A DNA stretch of 64,000 nucleotides from Pseudomonadota bacterium. Its GTDB lineage: Bacteria; Pseudomonadota; Alphaproteobacteria; Rhizobiales; Xanthobacteraceae. The stretch lies in NCBI GenBank assembly GCA_023435725.1, contig JAEYRD010000027.1, forward strand, positions 1 through 64,000, in the 5' to 3' direction. Under the pieces are notes generated by a model. The model did not search any database and was not told the DNA's origin. It worked only from the letters and a program-made list of their open reading frames with translations. Within the stretch, counting starts at the first letter, position 1. Each line of letters starts with the position of its first letter. Positions 26,086 to 35,535 of this stretch are shown here, piece after piece. The position numbers were made by a program, and so were the translations under genes.

Positions 26086-26867
26086 GTTCGAGCAGCGGAT
26101 ACGCCGTGGAGGCGGTCGACGTCAAAAAGACCTATGGCGGCGTGAGTGCGCTGAAAGGCGTCGACATCAGGATTCCCCTGGGCTCGATCTACGGGCTGAT
26201 CGGCCCGAACGGTGCAGGCAAGTCGACGTTGTTCGACATTCTCTGCGGCATCACCAAGCCGACCTCGGGCACGGTGAATGTGATGGGAATGGATGTCGCA
26301 GCTCTCCCGGCCTATGAGGTCGCACGCCGCGGCGTCGGACGAACGTTCCAGCGGACGGCCATCTTCGGGCATTCCACCGTGTACGATAATCTGCTGTACG
26401 CCAGCTATGGCCGCATGCGTCACAGCGCGCTTCACAGGCTCCTGCGGCTTCCGGTCTGGCGCGACGACATGAACACATTCGCGGAAAAGGCCGGAGACGT
26501 ACTGGCGGTCTGCGGGCTTACGGAACTGCGCGATCAGTTGGCCTCGGCGCTGGCCTACGGCACCCAGCGCAGGCTCGCGGTTGCGATCATGTTGATGAAC
26601 GACCCGAAGATCATCTTCCTGGACGAGCCGGTCGCCGGAATGAATGAGGTCGAGACCGCCGACTTCATCAAGCTGCTGCGGGCCATCGCCGGCAAGCGGA
26701 CGATCGTCATCGTCGAGCACGACATGGCCGCGATCGGCGCGCTCTGCGACGAAGTCATGGTCATGGTCGATGGCCGCCAGCTCGTGACCGACGCGCCCGA
26801 ACGTGCCCTCAAGCATCCCGATGTCGTTGCAGCCTATCTTGGAGCGAGTGATGACGAACTCGTCTAA
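26082..26867 (+). CDS. livG: Liv-type ABC transporter ATPase LivG
   Basis: A 261-residue ATPase: Walker A GPNGAGKST (about 40), Q-loop RTFQRTAIF (about 89), a signature region written ALAYGTQRRLAVA (the usual LSYGxQR form), Walker B KIIFLDEPVAGM (about 181), and the switch His in VIVEHDMAAI. The LivG-type insert VYDNLLYASYGRM is present. It pairs with LivF to power uptake. Confidence 0.93.
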   Translation: MSSSSGYAVEAVDVKKTYGGVSALKGVDIRIPLGSIYGLIGPNGAGKSTLFDILCGITKPTSGTVNVMGMDVAALPAYEVARRGVGRTFQRTAIFGHSTVYDNLLYASYGRMRHSALHRLLRLPVWRDDMNTFAEKAGDVLAVCGLTELRDQLASALAYGTQRRLAVAIMLMNDPKIIFLDEPVAGMNEVETADFIKLLRAIAGKRTIVIVEHDMAAIGALCDEVMVMVDGRQLVTDAPERALKHPDVVAAYLGASDDELV

Positions 26868-27564
26868 GCTTCTCGATGTCTCCGGGCTGACGGTCGGCTA
26901 TGGGCGCGTGACCGCGCTCAGGGACGTGTCGCTTTCGGTCGGTGCCGGCGAGATCGTCGCCATTCTCGGTGCGAACGGTTCGGGCAAGACCACGCTGTTG
27001 AATGCGATCTCGGGGGTGCTGACCCCGTGGTCAGGCAAGGTCGCGTTCGCGGGCAAGGTGACGACAGGCAAGAAGCCCTGGGTCACCAGCGGTCTCGGGA
27101 TCAGCCATGTCCCCGAAGGGCGCGAGATTTTCCCGGGCATGTCGGTCGAGGCGAACCTGAAGCTGATCGACGTCAACGGCGGCGGGCCGACCTTCACGAT
27201 CGACGACGTCATGGCCCTGTTTCCACGCTTGAAGGAACGGTTCACTCAGCTCGCGGGTGGGCTCTCGGGCGGCGAGCAGCAGATGCTCGCGATCGGGCGT
27301 GGCCTGATGGCTTCGCCAAAAGTCGTCCTGTTCGATGAGCCGTCGCTCGGCCTTTCGCCCTTGCTCAGCAAGACGGTTCTTTCCGCCATACGGAGCCTGA
27401 AGGAACGCGGTATCGGTGCACTTCTGGTCGAGCAGAACATGCGCGCCGCCCTGAAGATTGCCGATCGCGGCTACGTGCTTCGCGTCGGGCGCATCACCGC
27501 CGAAGGAAGTGCGCGGGAGCTGGCGGAGTCGCCCGACATTCAGCGCGCCTACCTTGGGCTCTAG
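26851..27564 (+). CDS. livF: Liv-type ABC transporter ATPase LivF
   Basis: A 237-residue ATPase: Walker A GANGSGKTT (about 40), Q-loop-region SHVPEGREIFPGMSVEANL, signature GLSGGEQQMLAIGRG (about 136-150), Walker B VVLFDEPSLGLSP, and switch region LLVEQNM with Glu-Gln in place of His, normal for LivF. ATG 26851 overlaps the 3' end of livG by 17 bases. Completes the five-part importer. Confidence 0.93.
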   Translation: MTNSSKLLDVSGLTVGYGRVTALRDVSLSVGAGEIVAILGANGSGKTTLLNAISGVLTPWSGKVAFAGKVTTGKKPWVTSGLGISHVPEGREIFPGMSVEANLKLIDVNGGGPTFTIDDVMALFPRLKERFTQLAGGLSGGEQQMLAIGRGLMASPKVVLFDEPSLGLSPLLSKTVLSAIRSLKERGIGALLVEQNMRAALKIADRGYVLRVGRITAEGSARELAESPDIQRAYLGL

Positions 27565-27593
27565 CAGTCAGCAGTAAGCAGGGAGTTGTCGTC

Positions 27594-28439
27594 ATGGAAC
27601 ATCGTTTGCCCGAGGGCAGCTGCGACTGCCATTTTCACATCTACGGTCCCTTCGACCGCTTCCCGGCCGGAAACGAGGGCCGCTTCACGGCTGCGCGTCC
27701 CTTCACGATCGAGGATGCATTTGGCATCTGGCAAAAGCTCGGCATCACGCGCGGTGTCATCGTCCATGCGGTCGGCTCGGGAGAAGACAACGCCGTCACT
27801 TACGATGCGCTGCGCCGTTACCCCGATCGGCTCCGCGCCGTCGCGATCCTGCGGCCCGACGTCTCCGACCGGCGGCTCGACGAACTGACCGACGCCGGTT
27901 TCAAGGCCGTGCGTGTCACCATGATCCGGCAGGACGGCAAGCCTGTCTCGACTCTCGGCACGAGCTACGAAGATCTGGTCAAGCTCGCTCCGCGCATCGC
28001 CGAACGCGGCTGGCACGCCCAGCTTTGGATCGAAAGCTCGGATCTGGCCGCCGCTGCCGCCGAGTTCGAAAAACTCCCGCTCAATTTTGTCATCGACCAC
28101 ATGTCGCGCACCATGGCCGACAAGGGACATGAGCACCCGGATTTCCGCGCTTTCACCGATCGCCTGAAAACCGGCCGTTACTGGACCAAGATCTCGGGCG
28201 CCGACCGCAACACGCGCACCGGCCGTCCGTATGCGGACACGGCGCCTTACATGCGTGCGATCGTCCAGGCCGCGCCCGACCAGGTGGTGTGGGGCAGCGA
28301 CTGGCCCCATGTCGGCCACACCGCGGAGACCATGCCCGATCTCGGAGATCTGCTTCGTCTCCTGCACGAATGCGTTCCCGACGAAGCGATCCGCCGCAAG
28401 ATCCTGATCGACAATCCGACGCGGCTCTACAACTTCTGA
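27594..28439 (+). CDS. 2-pyrone-4,6-dicarboxylate lactonase-like amidohydrolase
   Basis: A 281-residue TIM-barrel hydrolase of the LigI-like group. It starts LPEGSCDCHFHIYGPFDRFP with the HxH motif, continues with IVHAVGSGEDNAVTYDALRRYP, FVIDHMSRTM, and ends with VVWGSDWPHVGHT carrying the active-site Asp. LigI opens a pyrone lactone in aromatic catabolism; this relative may open a lactone or other cyclic ester in the pathway of this cluster. Thirty bases after livF; same strand. Confidence 0.87.
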   Translation: MEHRLPEGSCDCHFHIYGPFDRFPAGNEGRFTAARPFTIEDAFGIWQKLGITRGVIVHAVGSGEDNAVTYDALRRYPDRLRAVAILRPDVSDRRLDELTDAGFKAVRVTMIRQDGKPVSTLGTSYEDLVKLAPRIAERGWHAQLWIESSDLAAAAAEFEKLPLNFVIDHMSRTMADKGHEHPDFRAFTDRLKTGRYWTKISGADRNTRTGRPYADTAPYMRAIVQAAPDQVVWGSDWPHVGHTAETMPDLGDLLRLLHECVPDEAIRRKILIDNPTRLYNF

Positions 28440-28455
28440 CAGTACCGAGGACGTC

Positions 28456-29667
28456 TTGACCAATACAAAAAAGCTGCCGCTCGAAGGCGTGGTCGTCATC
28501 GATCTCGGCCAGGTCTACCAGGGCCCCTATGCCGGCTTCCTGATGGCCCAGGCCGGCGCCACCGTGATCAAGGTTGAGCCGCCGAACGGCGAGCCCGTGC
28601 GCCATCGCGCACGCATCAGCAAGGGCAATGCCGTTCCCTTTGCGATGCTCAATGCCAACAAGCGCAACATCAGCCTGAACCTGAAGTCGCCCGAAGGCGT
28701 GAAGATCCTGAAGGCGCTCGCGGCCAAGGCCGACGTGCTGATCGAGAATTATGCCCCCGGCGTGCTTGACCGGCTGGGCGTCGGCTATGCGGCTCTGAGC
28801 GCCATCAATCCGCGCCTCATCTACGGCTCGGCGTCCGGCTACGGGCTCTCCGGTCCAAGTCGTGACAATCTGGCGATGGACCTGACCATCCAGGCGGTCT
28901 CCGGCATCATGAGCGTGACCGGCTTTGCCGATGGTCCGCCGGTCAAGGCTGGCCCCGCGATCACGGACTTCATTAGCGGCGTGCATCTGTACGCCGGCAT
29001 CATGACCGCGCTTTACGATCGCGAAAAGAGCGGCCGCGGGCGGCTGGTCGAGATCGCCATGGTCGAGACCGTCTATCCCGCAATGGCCTCGAACCTTGCC
29101 GACGTCTTCAATCGCAAGGCCGCCGCGCCCCGCACCGGCAATCGCCACGGCGGGCTCGCGGAAGCGCCGTACAACGTCTATCCGGCGTCCGACGGCTACG
29201 TTGCCATCATCAGCGTCAACGAATCTCATTGGACCGGTCTGACCCGCGCCATGGGACGCCCCGAACTGGCCGAAGACCCGCGTCTGAAGACGGTGCTCGA
29301 CCGGCTGAAAAACATCGACCTCACGGACCAGATCGTGTCGGATTGGTCGTCAAGGCTGACCCGCAACGAGATCACCGAGCTGTGCCGCGCCAACAAGGTG
29401 CCATGCGCCGCGGTTCGCGACCTGCTCGAGGTGACCGAGGATCAGCATCTTCATGCGCGCGGCATGCTGCGCGAAATTACCCATCCCGAATACGGCGACA
29501 TCCTCGTCCATCGTAGCCCGCTGGTCCTGCACGATGCAGACGCGCCCGACTACAGCCCGTCGGCACGTCTTGGTCAGCATAACGGCGAGATTCTCTCGGA
29601 ATATCTCGGCCTGTCCGCCGGCGAGGTCGACGCACTGCGTCAGTCCGGCGCGATTGCGCAAGCTTGA
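28456..29667 (+). CDS. class III CoA-transferase (CaiB/BaiF family)
   Basis: A 403-residue CoA-transferase that moves CoA from one acyl-CoA to another acid. It begins LEGVVVIDLGQVYQGPYAGFLMAQAGATVIKVEPP, typical of the family, and the catalytic Asp is in NLAMDLTIQAVSGIM (about residue 139). A C-terminal domain with NRHGGLAEAPYNVYPASDGYV follows. The start codon is TTG with GAGGA five bases upstream. It probably activates the imported acid. Sixteen bases after the lactonase-like gene. Confidence 0.92.
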   Translation: MTNTKKLPLEGVVVIDLGQVYQGPYAGFLMAQAGATVIKVEPPNGEPVRHRARISKGNAVPFAMLNANKRNISLNLKSPEGVKILKALAAKADVLIENYAPGVLDRLGVGYAALSAINPRLIYGSASGYGLSGPSRDNLAMDLTIQAVSGIMSVTGFADGPPVKAGPAITDFISGVHLYAGIMTALYDREKSGRGRLVEIAMVETVYPAMASNLADVFNRKAAAPRTGNRHGGLAEAPYNVYPASDGYVAIISVNESHWTGLTRAMGRPELAEDPRLKTVLDRLKNIDLTDQIVSDWSSRLTRNEITELCRANKVPCAAVRDLLEVTEDQHLHARGMLREITHPEYGDILVHRSPLVLHDADAPDYSPSARLGQHNGEILSEYLGLSAGEVDALRQSGAIAQA

Positions 29668-29680
29668 CGGCGAGGTGCCT

Positions 29681-30757
29681 ATGCAAAACGATGATCTTGT
29701 TGCAACTTCCGCACAGCGGCTTTTTGCCGACGTTGCCGATATCCAGGCCGTGATTGCGGCCAAGGACACGAGCTGGAAGGATCGCCTGTGGGCGGGCGTA
29801 GAGGAAACGGGGCTCAACGTTGCCGCTCTGCCGGAGGATCTCGGCGGCGCCGGCCTCGGACTGTACGACAGCCTGGGCATTCTGCGGATCGCAGGCGGAG
29901 CCGCGCTCGCAGCGCCATTGGCCGAAACGCTCCTCGCGGGCTGGATGCTGGGAGCGGCAGGGCTGGAGATGCCCGCCGGCAGGATTGCCTTTGGTCCGTC
30001 CTCGTTCTTCGATGACGTGACACTGCATGCAGACGGCTCCGTTTCCGGGGCCGTGGCACGACTTGCGTTCGCGCGCGAATGCACCCACGCCGCCTTGTTG
30101 GCGCGGGGCCCGAAGGGGCTTTCCGTCGTTCTGGTTGCGCTCGACGACGCGGCGATCGAACGAAACAACAATCTCGCCTATGACCCCCTGGATCGCGTGA
30201 CCCTCTCGAAATGCCGCGTGGTCGCGACACGGCGCGCACCGGCTGCATTCACCAACGATACCGCTCTTCTGATGGGGGCCGCGGCGCGGTCGCTTCAGAT
30301 CGCCGGCGCGTTGGAGAAAATCCTGGCATTGACGACCGACTACGTCATGCAGCGTCGCGCCTTCGAGCGGTTGATTTCCGGGTTTCAGTCCGTTCAGCAC
30401 AGCGTTGCCCAGCTCGCCGGCGAGGTTGCCGTCTCGGTCAGCGCCGCACGGTCCGCAGCGGAGGCTATCGAGGGGCTTCTGAAGGAGGGCAGGGACTTCA
30501 ACGACCCCGAGCTGCGGCTGGAGGTGATCTCGGCCAAGATTCGTACCGCGAGCGCCGCGCAAAAGGGCGCGGCCATCGCCCATCAGCTGCATGGCGCCAT
30601 CGGTGTCACGCGGGAGCATGTCCTCCACCGTTTGACGCTGCGCGTGCTCGCCTGGCGTGACGACTATGGCAACGAGAGCCAATGGCGCGAGCGGCTTGGA
30701 CAGCTCGTCTGCGAGCGGGGGCCTGAGGCGCTCTGGCCGCTGCTGGCCACGCGATAA
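29681..30757 (+). CDS. acyl-CoA dehydrogenase, probable small partner subunit
   Basis: A 358-residue acyl-CoA dehydrogenase-fold protein. The N-terminal ALPEDLGGAGLGLYDSLGI and C-terminal RRAFERLISGFQSVQHSVAQLAGEV segments are clear, but the central FAD-binding TEPxxGSD motif is missing. Proteins of this type form alpha2-beta2 heteromers with a full-length partner, as described for steroid and bile-acid catabolism. The next gene is such a partner. Thirteen bases follow the CoA-transferase stop. Confidence 0.85.
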   Translation: MQNDDLVATSAQRLFADVADIQAVIAAKDTSWKDRLWAGVEETGLNVAALPEDLGGAGLGLYDSLGILRIAGGAALAAPLAETLLAGWMLGAAGLEMPAGRIAFGPSSFFDDVTLHADGSVSGAVARLAFARECTHAALLARGPKGLSVVLVALDDAAIERNNNLAYDPLDRVTLSKCRVVATRRAPAAFTNDTALLMGAAARSLQIAGALEKILALTTDYVMQRRAFERLISGFQSVQHSVAQLAGEVAVSVSAARSAAEAIEGLLKEGRDFNDPELRLEVISAKIRTASAAQKGAAIAHQLHGAIGVTREHVLHRLTLRVLAWRDDYGNESQWRERLGQLVCERGPEALWPLLATR

Positions 30758-30781
30758 GCGGCGATATCAGGAACATATCCC

Positions 30782-31942
30782 ATGCAGACTGCACTCGAGT
30801 TTCAGCCGCTCCGCTTGCCGGAGCACGTGCAACAGCTTCGTGCCGAGGTGCGTGCCTTCATCCAGTCCGAGATCGACGCAGGCACGTTCAACCCTGATCG
30901 TCCGGAGGAGGACTGGAGCGTCCACAAGCAATTCGCCAAGAAGGTCGCGCAGCGCGGGTGGATCGGAATGACCTGGCCGCGGCAATATGGCGGGCAGGAA
31001 CGCAGCTTCCTGGATCGCTTCGTGGTCAATGAAGAGATGCTGGCGTCGAATGCGCCGAACACGGTGTACTTCACGGCCGATCGCCAATCCGGCCCGACAT
31101 TGATCAAATACGCTTCGGAGCGCATCAAGTCCGAGATCCTGCCGAAGATCATCGCCGGTGAAGCCTGCTTCTGCATCGGCATGTCCGAGCCGGACAGTGG
31201 ATCGGACCTGTTCGCGGCCAAGTGCAAGGCGACGCGAACCGACGGCGGATGGAAGATCAACGGGTCGAAGATCTGGACCACCAACGCCCATCGCGCCGAC
31301 TACATGATCGGCCTGTTCCGCACCAGCACGCCGACCGAGAAGAACCGCCGCCACGGGCTCACATCCTTCCTTGTCGACATGAAAGCTCCGGGTATCACCT
31401 GCAACCTGATCGATCAGATGAGCGGCGTGCGGGATTTCAACGAGGTCGTGTTCGACAACGTTTTCATTCCCGACGATCAGCTGATCGGCGAAGTCGACGG
31501 CGCCTGGAAGCAGGCGACGACCGAGCTGGCCTATGAGCGAAGCGGTCCGGAGCGTTTCCTCGAGACCTTTGCCGTGCTCCGCAAGCTGGTCGAAGTGGCC
31601 GGAAGCAAGCCCGACGCGCGTATGACCGAAGCCATCGGTGGACTGGTGGCGGAGTTGCACGCGTTGCGCCGCATGTCGGTGTCGGTTGCAGGCATGCTTG
31701 AAGCCGGCCGGGAGCCCGTCTCCGAGGCCGCGATCGTGAAGGACTTGGGCACGCTGTGGGAGCAGGACCTGCCGCAGCGCGTGCGCCAGGCCACGGCTCA
31801 TCTTCCGATCGACGCCGCAAGTCATGGCGGCTTCGAGCAGGTTCTCCAATTCAACACCCGCATCGCGCCCAAGCTGACGATCCAGGGCGGTACGACGGAA
31901 ATCCTGCGCGGCGTCATCGCCCGCGGGCTTGGCCTTCGCTAG
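30782..31942 (+). CDS. acyl-CoA dehydrogenase, probable FAD-binding partner
   Basis: A 386-residue dehydrogenase. It has GWIGMTWPRQYGGQERSFLDRFVVNEEML (about 60-88), the FAD motif CIGMSEPDSGSDLFA (about 130-144), KIWTTNAHRADYMIGL, and a C-terminal IQGGTTEILRGVIARGLG. This layout matches the larger subunit of paired acyl-CoA dehydrogenases. Twenty-four bases after the smaller homologue. Expected to introduce a double bond into the activated acid. Confidence 0.9.
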   Translation: MQTALEFQPLRLPEHVQQLRAEVRAFIQSEIDAGTFNPDRPEEDWSVHKQFAKKVAQRGWIGMTWPRQYGGQERSFLDRFVVNEEMLASNAPNTVYFTADRQSGPTLIKYASERIKSEILPKIIAGEACFCIGMSEPDSGSDLFAAKCKATRTDGGWKINGSKIWTTNAHRADYMIGLFRTSTPTEKNRRHGLTSFLVDMKAPGITCNLIDQMSGVRDFNEVVFDNVFIPDDQLIGEVDGAWKQATTELAYERSGPERFLETFAVLRKLVEVAGSKPDARMTEAIGGLVAELHALRRMSVSVAGMLEAGREPVSEAAIVKDLGTLWEQDLPQRVRQATAHLPIDAASHGGFEQVLQFNTRIAPKLTIQGGTTEILRGVIARGLGLR

Positions 31943-31958
31943 TCACTCGAGGAAACTC

Positions 31959-32729
31959 ATGTCTGATCTTCTTCTCTCCCGTGTCGGCCACGTTCAAGTC
32001 GCCGAGATCAACCGGCCCCCGCATAATTACTTCAACAAGGAGCTGATGACGCTGATCGCCGAAGCGCTCATCGCGGCGGATGCGGATCCGGACGTTCGCG
32101 TCACGCTGCTGTGCGCGAACGGCAAGTCCTTCTGCGCCGGCGCAGATTTTTCCGGGCCGCAGCCGGAAACGCCGGAAGCGCGCCGCGCGGACTCCCGCGC
32201 GCTCTACAACGAGGGCATCCGGATCTTTCAGGCCAAGAAGCCGATCGTCGCGGCGGTGCAGGGCCATGCCATCGGCGGTGGCCTCGGCGTCGCGCTCGCG
32301 GCCGACTACCGGATCGCGACCCCCGAGACCAGCTTCTCGGCCAACTTCACCCGACTGGGCTTTCATCCGGGCTTCGGGCTCACCATCACGCTGCCCGAGC
32401 TGGTCGGCCCGACCCGTGCGTCGCTGCTGATGCTGACCGGCCGCCGGGTCAAGGGCGAGGAGGCCTACAAGATCGGCATGTGCGAAGCGGTGGTTCCGCT
32501 CGAGAAGCTGCGCGACGAGGCCATGAAGCTTGCGCAGGAGATTGCGGAAAGCGCGCCGCTCGCCGTCAAGTCGACGCGCGCAACGCTCCGCGCGGGCCTC
32601 GCCGAGCGCGTCGAAGAACGGCTGAAGCACGAGCTCGATGAGCAATCGTGGCTGCGCGAGACCGAAGACTTTGCCGAAGGCGTGCGCGCCACTGCCGAGC
32701 GGCGCGTTGCGAACTTCAGGGCGCGTTGA
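31959..32729 (+). CDS. enoyl-CoA hydratase/isomerase family protein
   Basis: A 256-residue crotonase. Oxyanion-hole segments are CANGKSFCAGADFSG (about 50-64) and QGHAIGGGLGVALAADYRIA (about 98-117). The position where hydratases carry PEGG reads LGFHPGFGLTITLP, so the usual second-half Glu is absent; the enzyme may be an isomerase, a C-C hydrolase, or a hydratase with a changed mechanism. ATG 31959 is chosen because AGGAAA precedes it. Sixteen bases after the dehydrogenase. Confidence 0.88.
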   Translation: MSDLLLSRVGHVQVAEINRPPHNYFNKELMTLIAEALIAADADPDVRVTLLCANGKSFCAGADFSGPQPETPEARRADSRALYNEGIRIFQAKKPIVAAVQGHAIGGGLGVALAADYRIATPETSFSANFTRLGFHPGFGLTITLPELVGPTRASLLMLTGRRVKGEEAYKIGMCEAVVPLEKLRDEAMKLAQEIAESAPLAVKSTRATLRAGLAERVEERLKHELDEQSWLRETEDFAEGVRATAERRVANFRAR

Positions 32730-32747
32730 CCTCCAGGGGAGAACCAC

Positions 32748-33920
32748 ATGGTTAAGCTGTTTGAAAAAGCTGTCTTTCGCGGCGTCGAGCTGAACAATCG
32801 CATCGTGGTCTCGCCGATGGGGATGTACTCGGCCGAGAACGGCTACGTTACGCCGTTTCATCTGGTTCACTACGGCAAGTTCGCGATGGGCGGTGCCGGG
32901 CTCGTATTCGTCGAGCAGACGTCGGTCACCCGCAAGGGGCGGATCACCAACGGCGATCCCGGGCTCTGGGAAGATGGCCAGATCGAAGGCATGCGCCAGA
33001 TCGTTCACGTCATCAAGGCGCACGGTTCGAAGGCTGCGATCCAGATCAACCATGGCGGCCGGAAGTCGAGCCAGCAGCGTGCCTTCAGGGGCAATGGTCC
33101 GCTGACCGACCGCGACATCGAGATGGGCGAGGAGCGTTGGACGCCGACGGGTCCGTCGGATGTGCCTTTCTCCGACGGCTTTCAGATTCCCATTCCGCTC
33201 AGCAAGGAAGGCCTTGTCGGCGTGCGCGACGCGTTCGTCGCCACGGCACGCCGGGCCGTATTGGCGGGGTTCGACATCGTCGAGCTCCACATGGCGCACG
33301 GCTATCTCCTGCAGTCGTTCCTGTCGCCGCTGGCCAACTTCAGAACCGACGAATATGGCGGCAGCCTCGAAAACCGGATGCGCTTTCCGCTTGAAGTCAC
33401 GAAGGCGGTGCGCGCGGCAATTCCGTCAGCCATGCCGCTCTTCGTTCGCATCTCGGCCACCGACTGGATCGACGGCGGCTGGGAGATCGAGGACAGCGTG
33501 ATCTTCTCCCGCAAGCTCAAGGAGCTGGGCGTGGACCTCGTCGATTGCTCGACCGGAGGGAATCTGCGCGCCGGCTCGACCAATGCCAATCTCGCGCGCG
33601 GCCCGGGCTATCAGGTACCCTTCGCCGAACGTGTCCGCCGCGAAGCGGGCATCCCGACCGGCGCGGTCGGAATGATCCGCACGCCTGACTTTGCCGAGAA
33701 GATCCTGCAGGATGAACGCGCGGACCTGATCTTCATGGCGCGTCAGATGCTTTTCAATCCGTTCTGGGCACTGCATGCTGCGGAGTATTTCGGCCTCACC
33801 GCCAATTTCGAGAGCTGGCCTGAGCAATATGGCTGGTGGCTGACCAAATGGGGCGGCGCGCTCCGGGCCAACGGCGAAAGCCTGCACGGAGCCGACAAGT
33901 ACCCCGAGGCCGCTGAGTGA
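32748..33920 (+). CDS. NADH:flavin oxidoreductase (Old Yellow Enzyme, YqjM-like)
   Basis: A 390-residue TIM-barrel flavoprotein. FMN and substrate motifs are visible: LNNRIVVSPMGMYSAENG (about 17-34), AAIQINHGGRKS (about 100), ELHMAHGYLLQSFLSPLANFRTDEYGGSLENRMRFPLEV (about 178-216) and a late GMIRTPDFAEKILQDERADLIFMARQML. The Cys of YqjM in PMCQYS is Gly here, which should alter flavin potential. Likely reduces an activated C=C bond. Overlaps the next gene by four bases. Confidence 0.9.
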   Translation: MVKLFEKAVFRGVELNNRIVVSPMGMYSAENGYVTPFHLVHYGKFAMGGAGLVFVEQTSVTRKGRITNGDPGLWEDGQIEGMRQIVHVIKAHGSKAAIQINHGGRKSSQQRAFRGNGPLTDRDIEMGEERWTPTGPSDVPFSDGFQIPIPLSKEGLVGVRDAFVATARRAVLAGFDIVELHMAHGYLLQSFLSPLANFRTDEYGGSLENRMRFPLEVTKAVRAAIPSAMPLFVRISATDWIDGGWEIEDSVIFSRKLKELGVDLVDCSTGGNLRAGSTNANLARGPGYQVPFAERVRREAGIPTGAVGMIRTPDFAEKILQDERADLIFMARQMLFNPFWALHAAEYFGLTANFESWPEQYGWWLTKWGGALRANGESLHGADKYPEAAE

Positions 33921-34699
33921 ACGATCGCTTTGGAATTGTCGCCGTCACGGGAGGAGCGCAGGGCATCGGGCGGGCGCTTTGTGAAGCCTTCGCCGAGGAC
34001 GGTGCGACAAAGGTGCTGGTGCTCGACCGGAACGCGGCCCTGGCCGAAGAGGTTGCCCGAGCAATCGGTGGCCGCGCCTTTGGTGTCGACGTCACGGACG
34101 CCGACGCCTTCGCGGCCGTGCTGGAGCGCATCGAGGCCGAGGAAGGTCCCATCCGTACGTTCTGTTCGAATGCCGGCGTTGCGCGCGGCTTCGGCGGCCC
34201 GGCGGACAATGCGGCCTTCGCGTCCGATGACATCTGGCAGCAATCCTGGGACATCAACGTCATGGCTCACGTTCGGGCCGCCCGTTTCCTCTTGCCGCGC
34301 ATGATTGCGAGGGGAGGCGGGATCTTCCTTCAGACCGCGTCTGCGGCCGGGCTGCTCAACCAGGTCGGCAGTGCGGTTTACGGCACGACGAAGCACGCCG
34401 CCATCGGTCTGGCGGAAAACCTCGCCTTCAGCCACCGTGACCAGGGCATTCACGTCGCGGTGCTATGTCCGCAAGGCGTGGACACGCCGCTTCTGAACGA
34501 TATCCCGCAAGGTCCGGAAAGCGCCGACGGAATCCTGTCTCCGCGCGACGTGGCTCTGGCCGCGCTGAAGGGGCTCGATGAGGGGGCCTTCGTGATCCTG
34601 CCGCACGTCGTGGTCAAGGACTACTGCCGGCGGAAAGCCGAGAACTATGACCGGTGGATCGCAGGCATGTCCAGGCTCGCACAGCGCCAGCGTGCCTGA
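33917..34699 (+). CDS. short-chain dehydrogenase/reductase (first)
   Basis: A 260-residue SDR. Cofactor motif VTGGAQGIGRAL near residue 10, CSNAGVARG near 88, catalytic Ser in LQTASAAG, and catalytic YGTTK near 155. The acidic residue after the second strand (LVLDRN) suggests NAD rather than NADP. Start GTG 33917 lies in the four-base overlap with the OYE stop. Likely oxidises a hydroxyacyl intermediate. Confidence 0.9.
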   Translation: MNDRFGIVAVTGGAQGIGRALCEAFAEDGATKVLVLDRNAALAEEVARAIGGRAFGVDVTDADAFAAVLERIEAEEGPIRTFCSNAGVARGFGGPADNAAFASDDIWQQSWDINVMAHVRAARFLLPRMIARGGGIFLQTASAAGLLNQVGSAVYGTTKHAAIGLAENLAFSHRDQGIHVAVLCPQGVDTPLLNDIPQGPESADGILSPRDVALAALKGLDEGAFVILPHVVVKDYCRRKAENYDRWIAGMSRLAQRQRA

Positions 34700-34722
34700 G
34701 GCGCAGCCGCTGGGAGAATTGA

Positions 34723-35481
34723 ATGTTCGACATTGACGGCAAGCATGTGTTGGTCACCGGCGCGTCGAGCGGCTTTGGCCTCCATTTCGCGCGCTTCCTG
34801 GCGGGCCGCGGCGCCCGCGTAACGCTCGCGGCGCGTCGCATCGACACTTTGAAGTCCAACGTCGAGCAGATCAACGCATCCGCCGGCGAAGCGCACTGCG
34901 TCGCGCTTGATGTGACCGATGCCGGCAAGATCGAAACGGCATTTGGCGAGGCCGAGGCCAGGTTCGGGCCGTTTCACGCCGTCATCAACAATGCCGGCGT
35001 CACGGCGACGAAAGCGGCTCTCGATCAGGACGAGCGCTCCTGGGACAGCGTGGTCGACACCAATCTGAAGGGTGTCTGGCTGGTAGCGCAGCAAGCAGCG
35101 CGGCGGATGATCGCAAACGAGGTCAAAGGTTCGATCGTCAATATCGCCTCTATCCTGGGCTTGCGCGTGGCCGGAGCCGTTGCACCTTACGCGATATCGA
35201 AGGCAGGCGTCATTCAATTGACCAAGGCCCTGGCACTCGAGTGGGCGCGCTACGGCATTCGTGTCAACGCGCTTGCTCCCGGATATTTCGCGACCGACCT
35301 CAACGACGAATTCTTTGCGGGCGAGAACGGAAAGGCCCTGGTCAAGCGGATACCCCAACGACGACTGGGCCGGCTGGAAGAGCTGAACGGGCCGTTGCTG
35401 CTGCTGATTTCGGATGCGGGGTCGTTCATGACCGGAAGCGTTGTCGCGGTTGATGGAGGCCATCTTGTCGCTGGACTCTAG
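34723..35481 (+). CDS. short-chain dehydrogenase/reductase (second)
   Basis: A 252-residue SDR: VTGASSGFGLHFARF (about 11-25), NNAGVTATKAAL, catalytic Ser in NIASILGLRV and YAISK near 157, then ALEWARYGIRVNALAPGYFATDLN and a closing SFMTGSVVAVDGGHLV. The AARR sequence after the second strand favours NADP. It resembles the 3-oxoacyl-ACP reductase (FabG-like) subgroup. Twenty-three bases after the first SDR, so the pathway may have two redox steps with different cofactors. Confidence 0.9.
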   Translation: MFDIDGKHVLVTGASSGFGLHFARFLAGRGARVTLAARRIDTLKSNVEQINASAGEAHCVALDVTDAGKIETAFGEAEARFGPFHAVINNAGVTATKAALDQDERSWDSVVDTNLKGVWLVAQQAARRMIANEVKGSIVNIASILGLRVAGAVAPYAISKAGVIQLTKALALEWARYGIRVNALAPGYFATDLNDEFFAGENGKALVKRIPQRRLGRLEELNGPLLLLISDAGSFMTGSVVAVDGGHLVAGL

Positions 35482-35535
35482 CGTGCGTCCAGCTCCGTAA
35501 GTCCTTGGTGCCGTCACTACCGAAAGGAAATCAGA

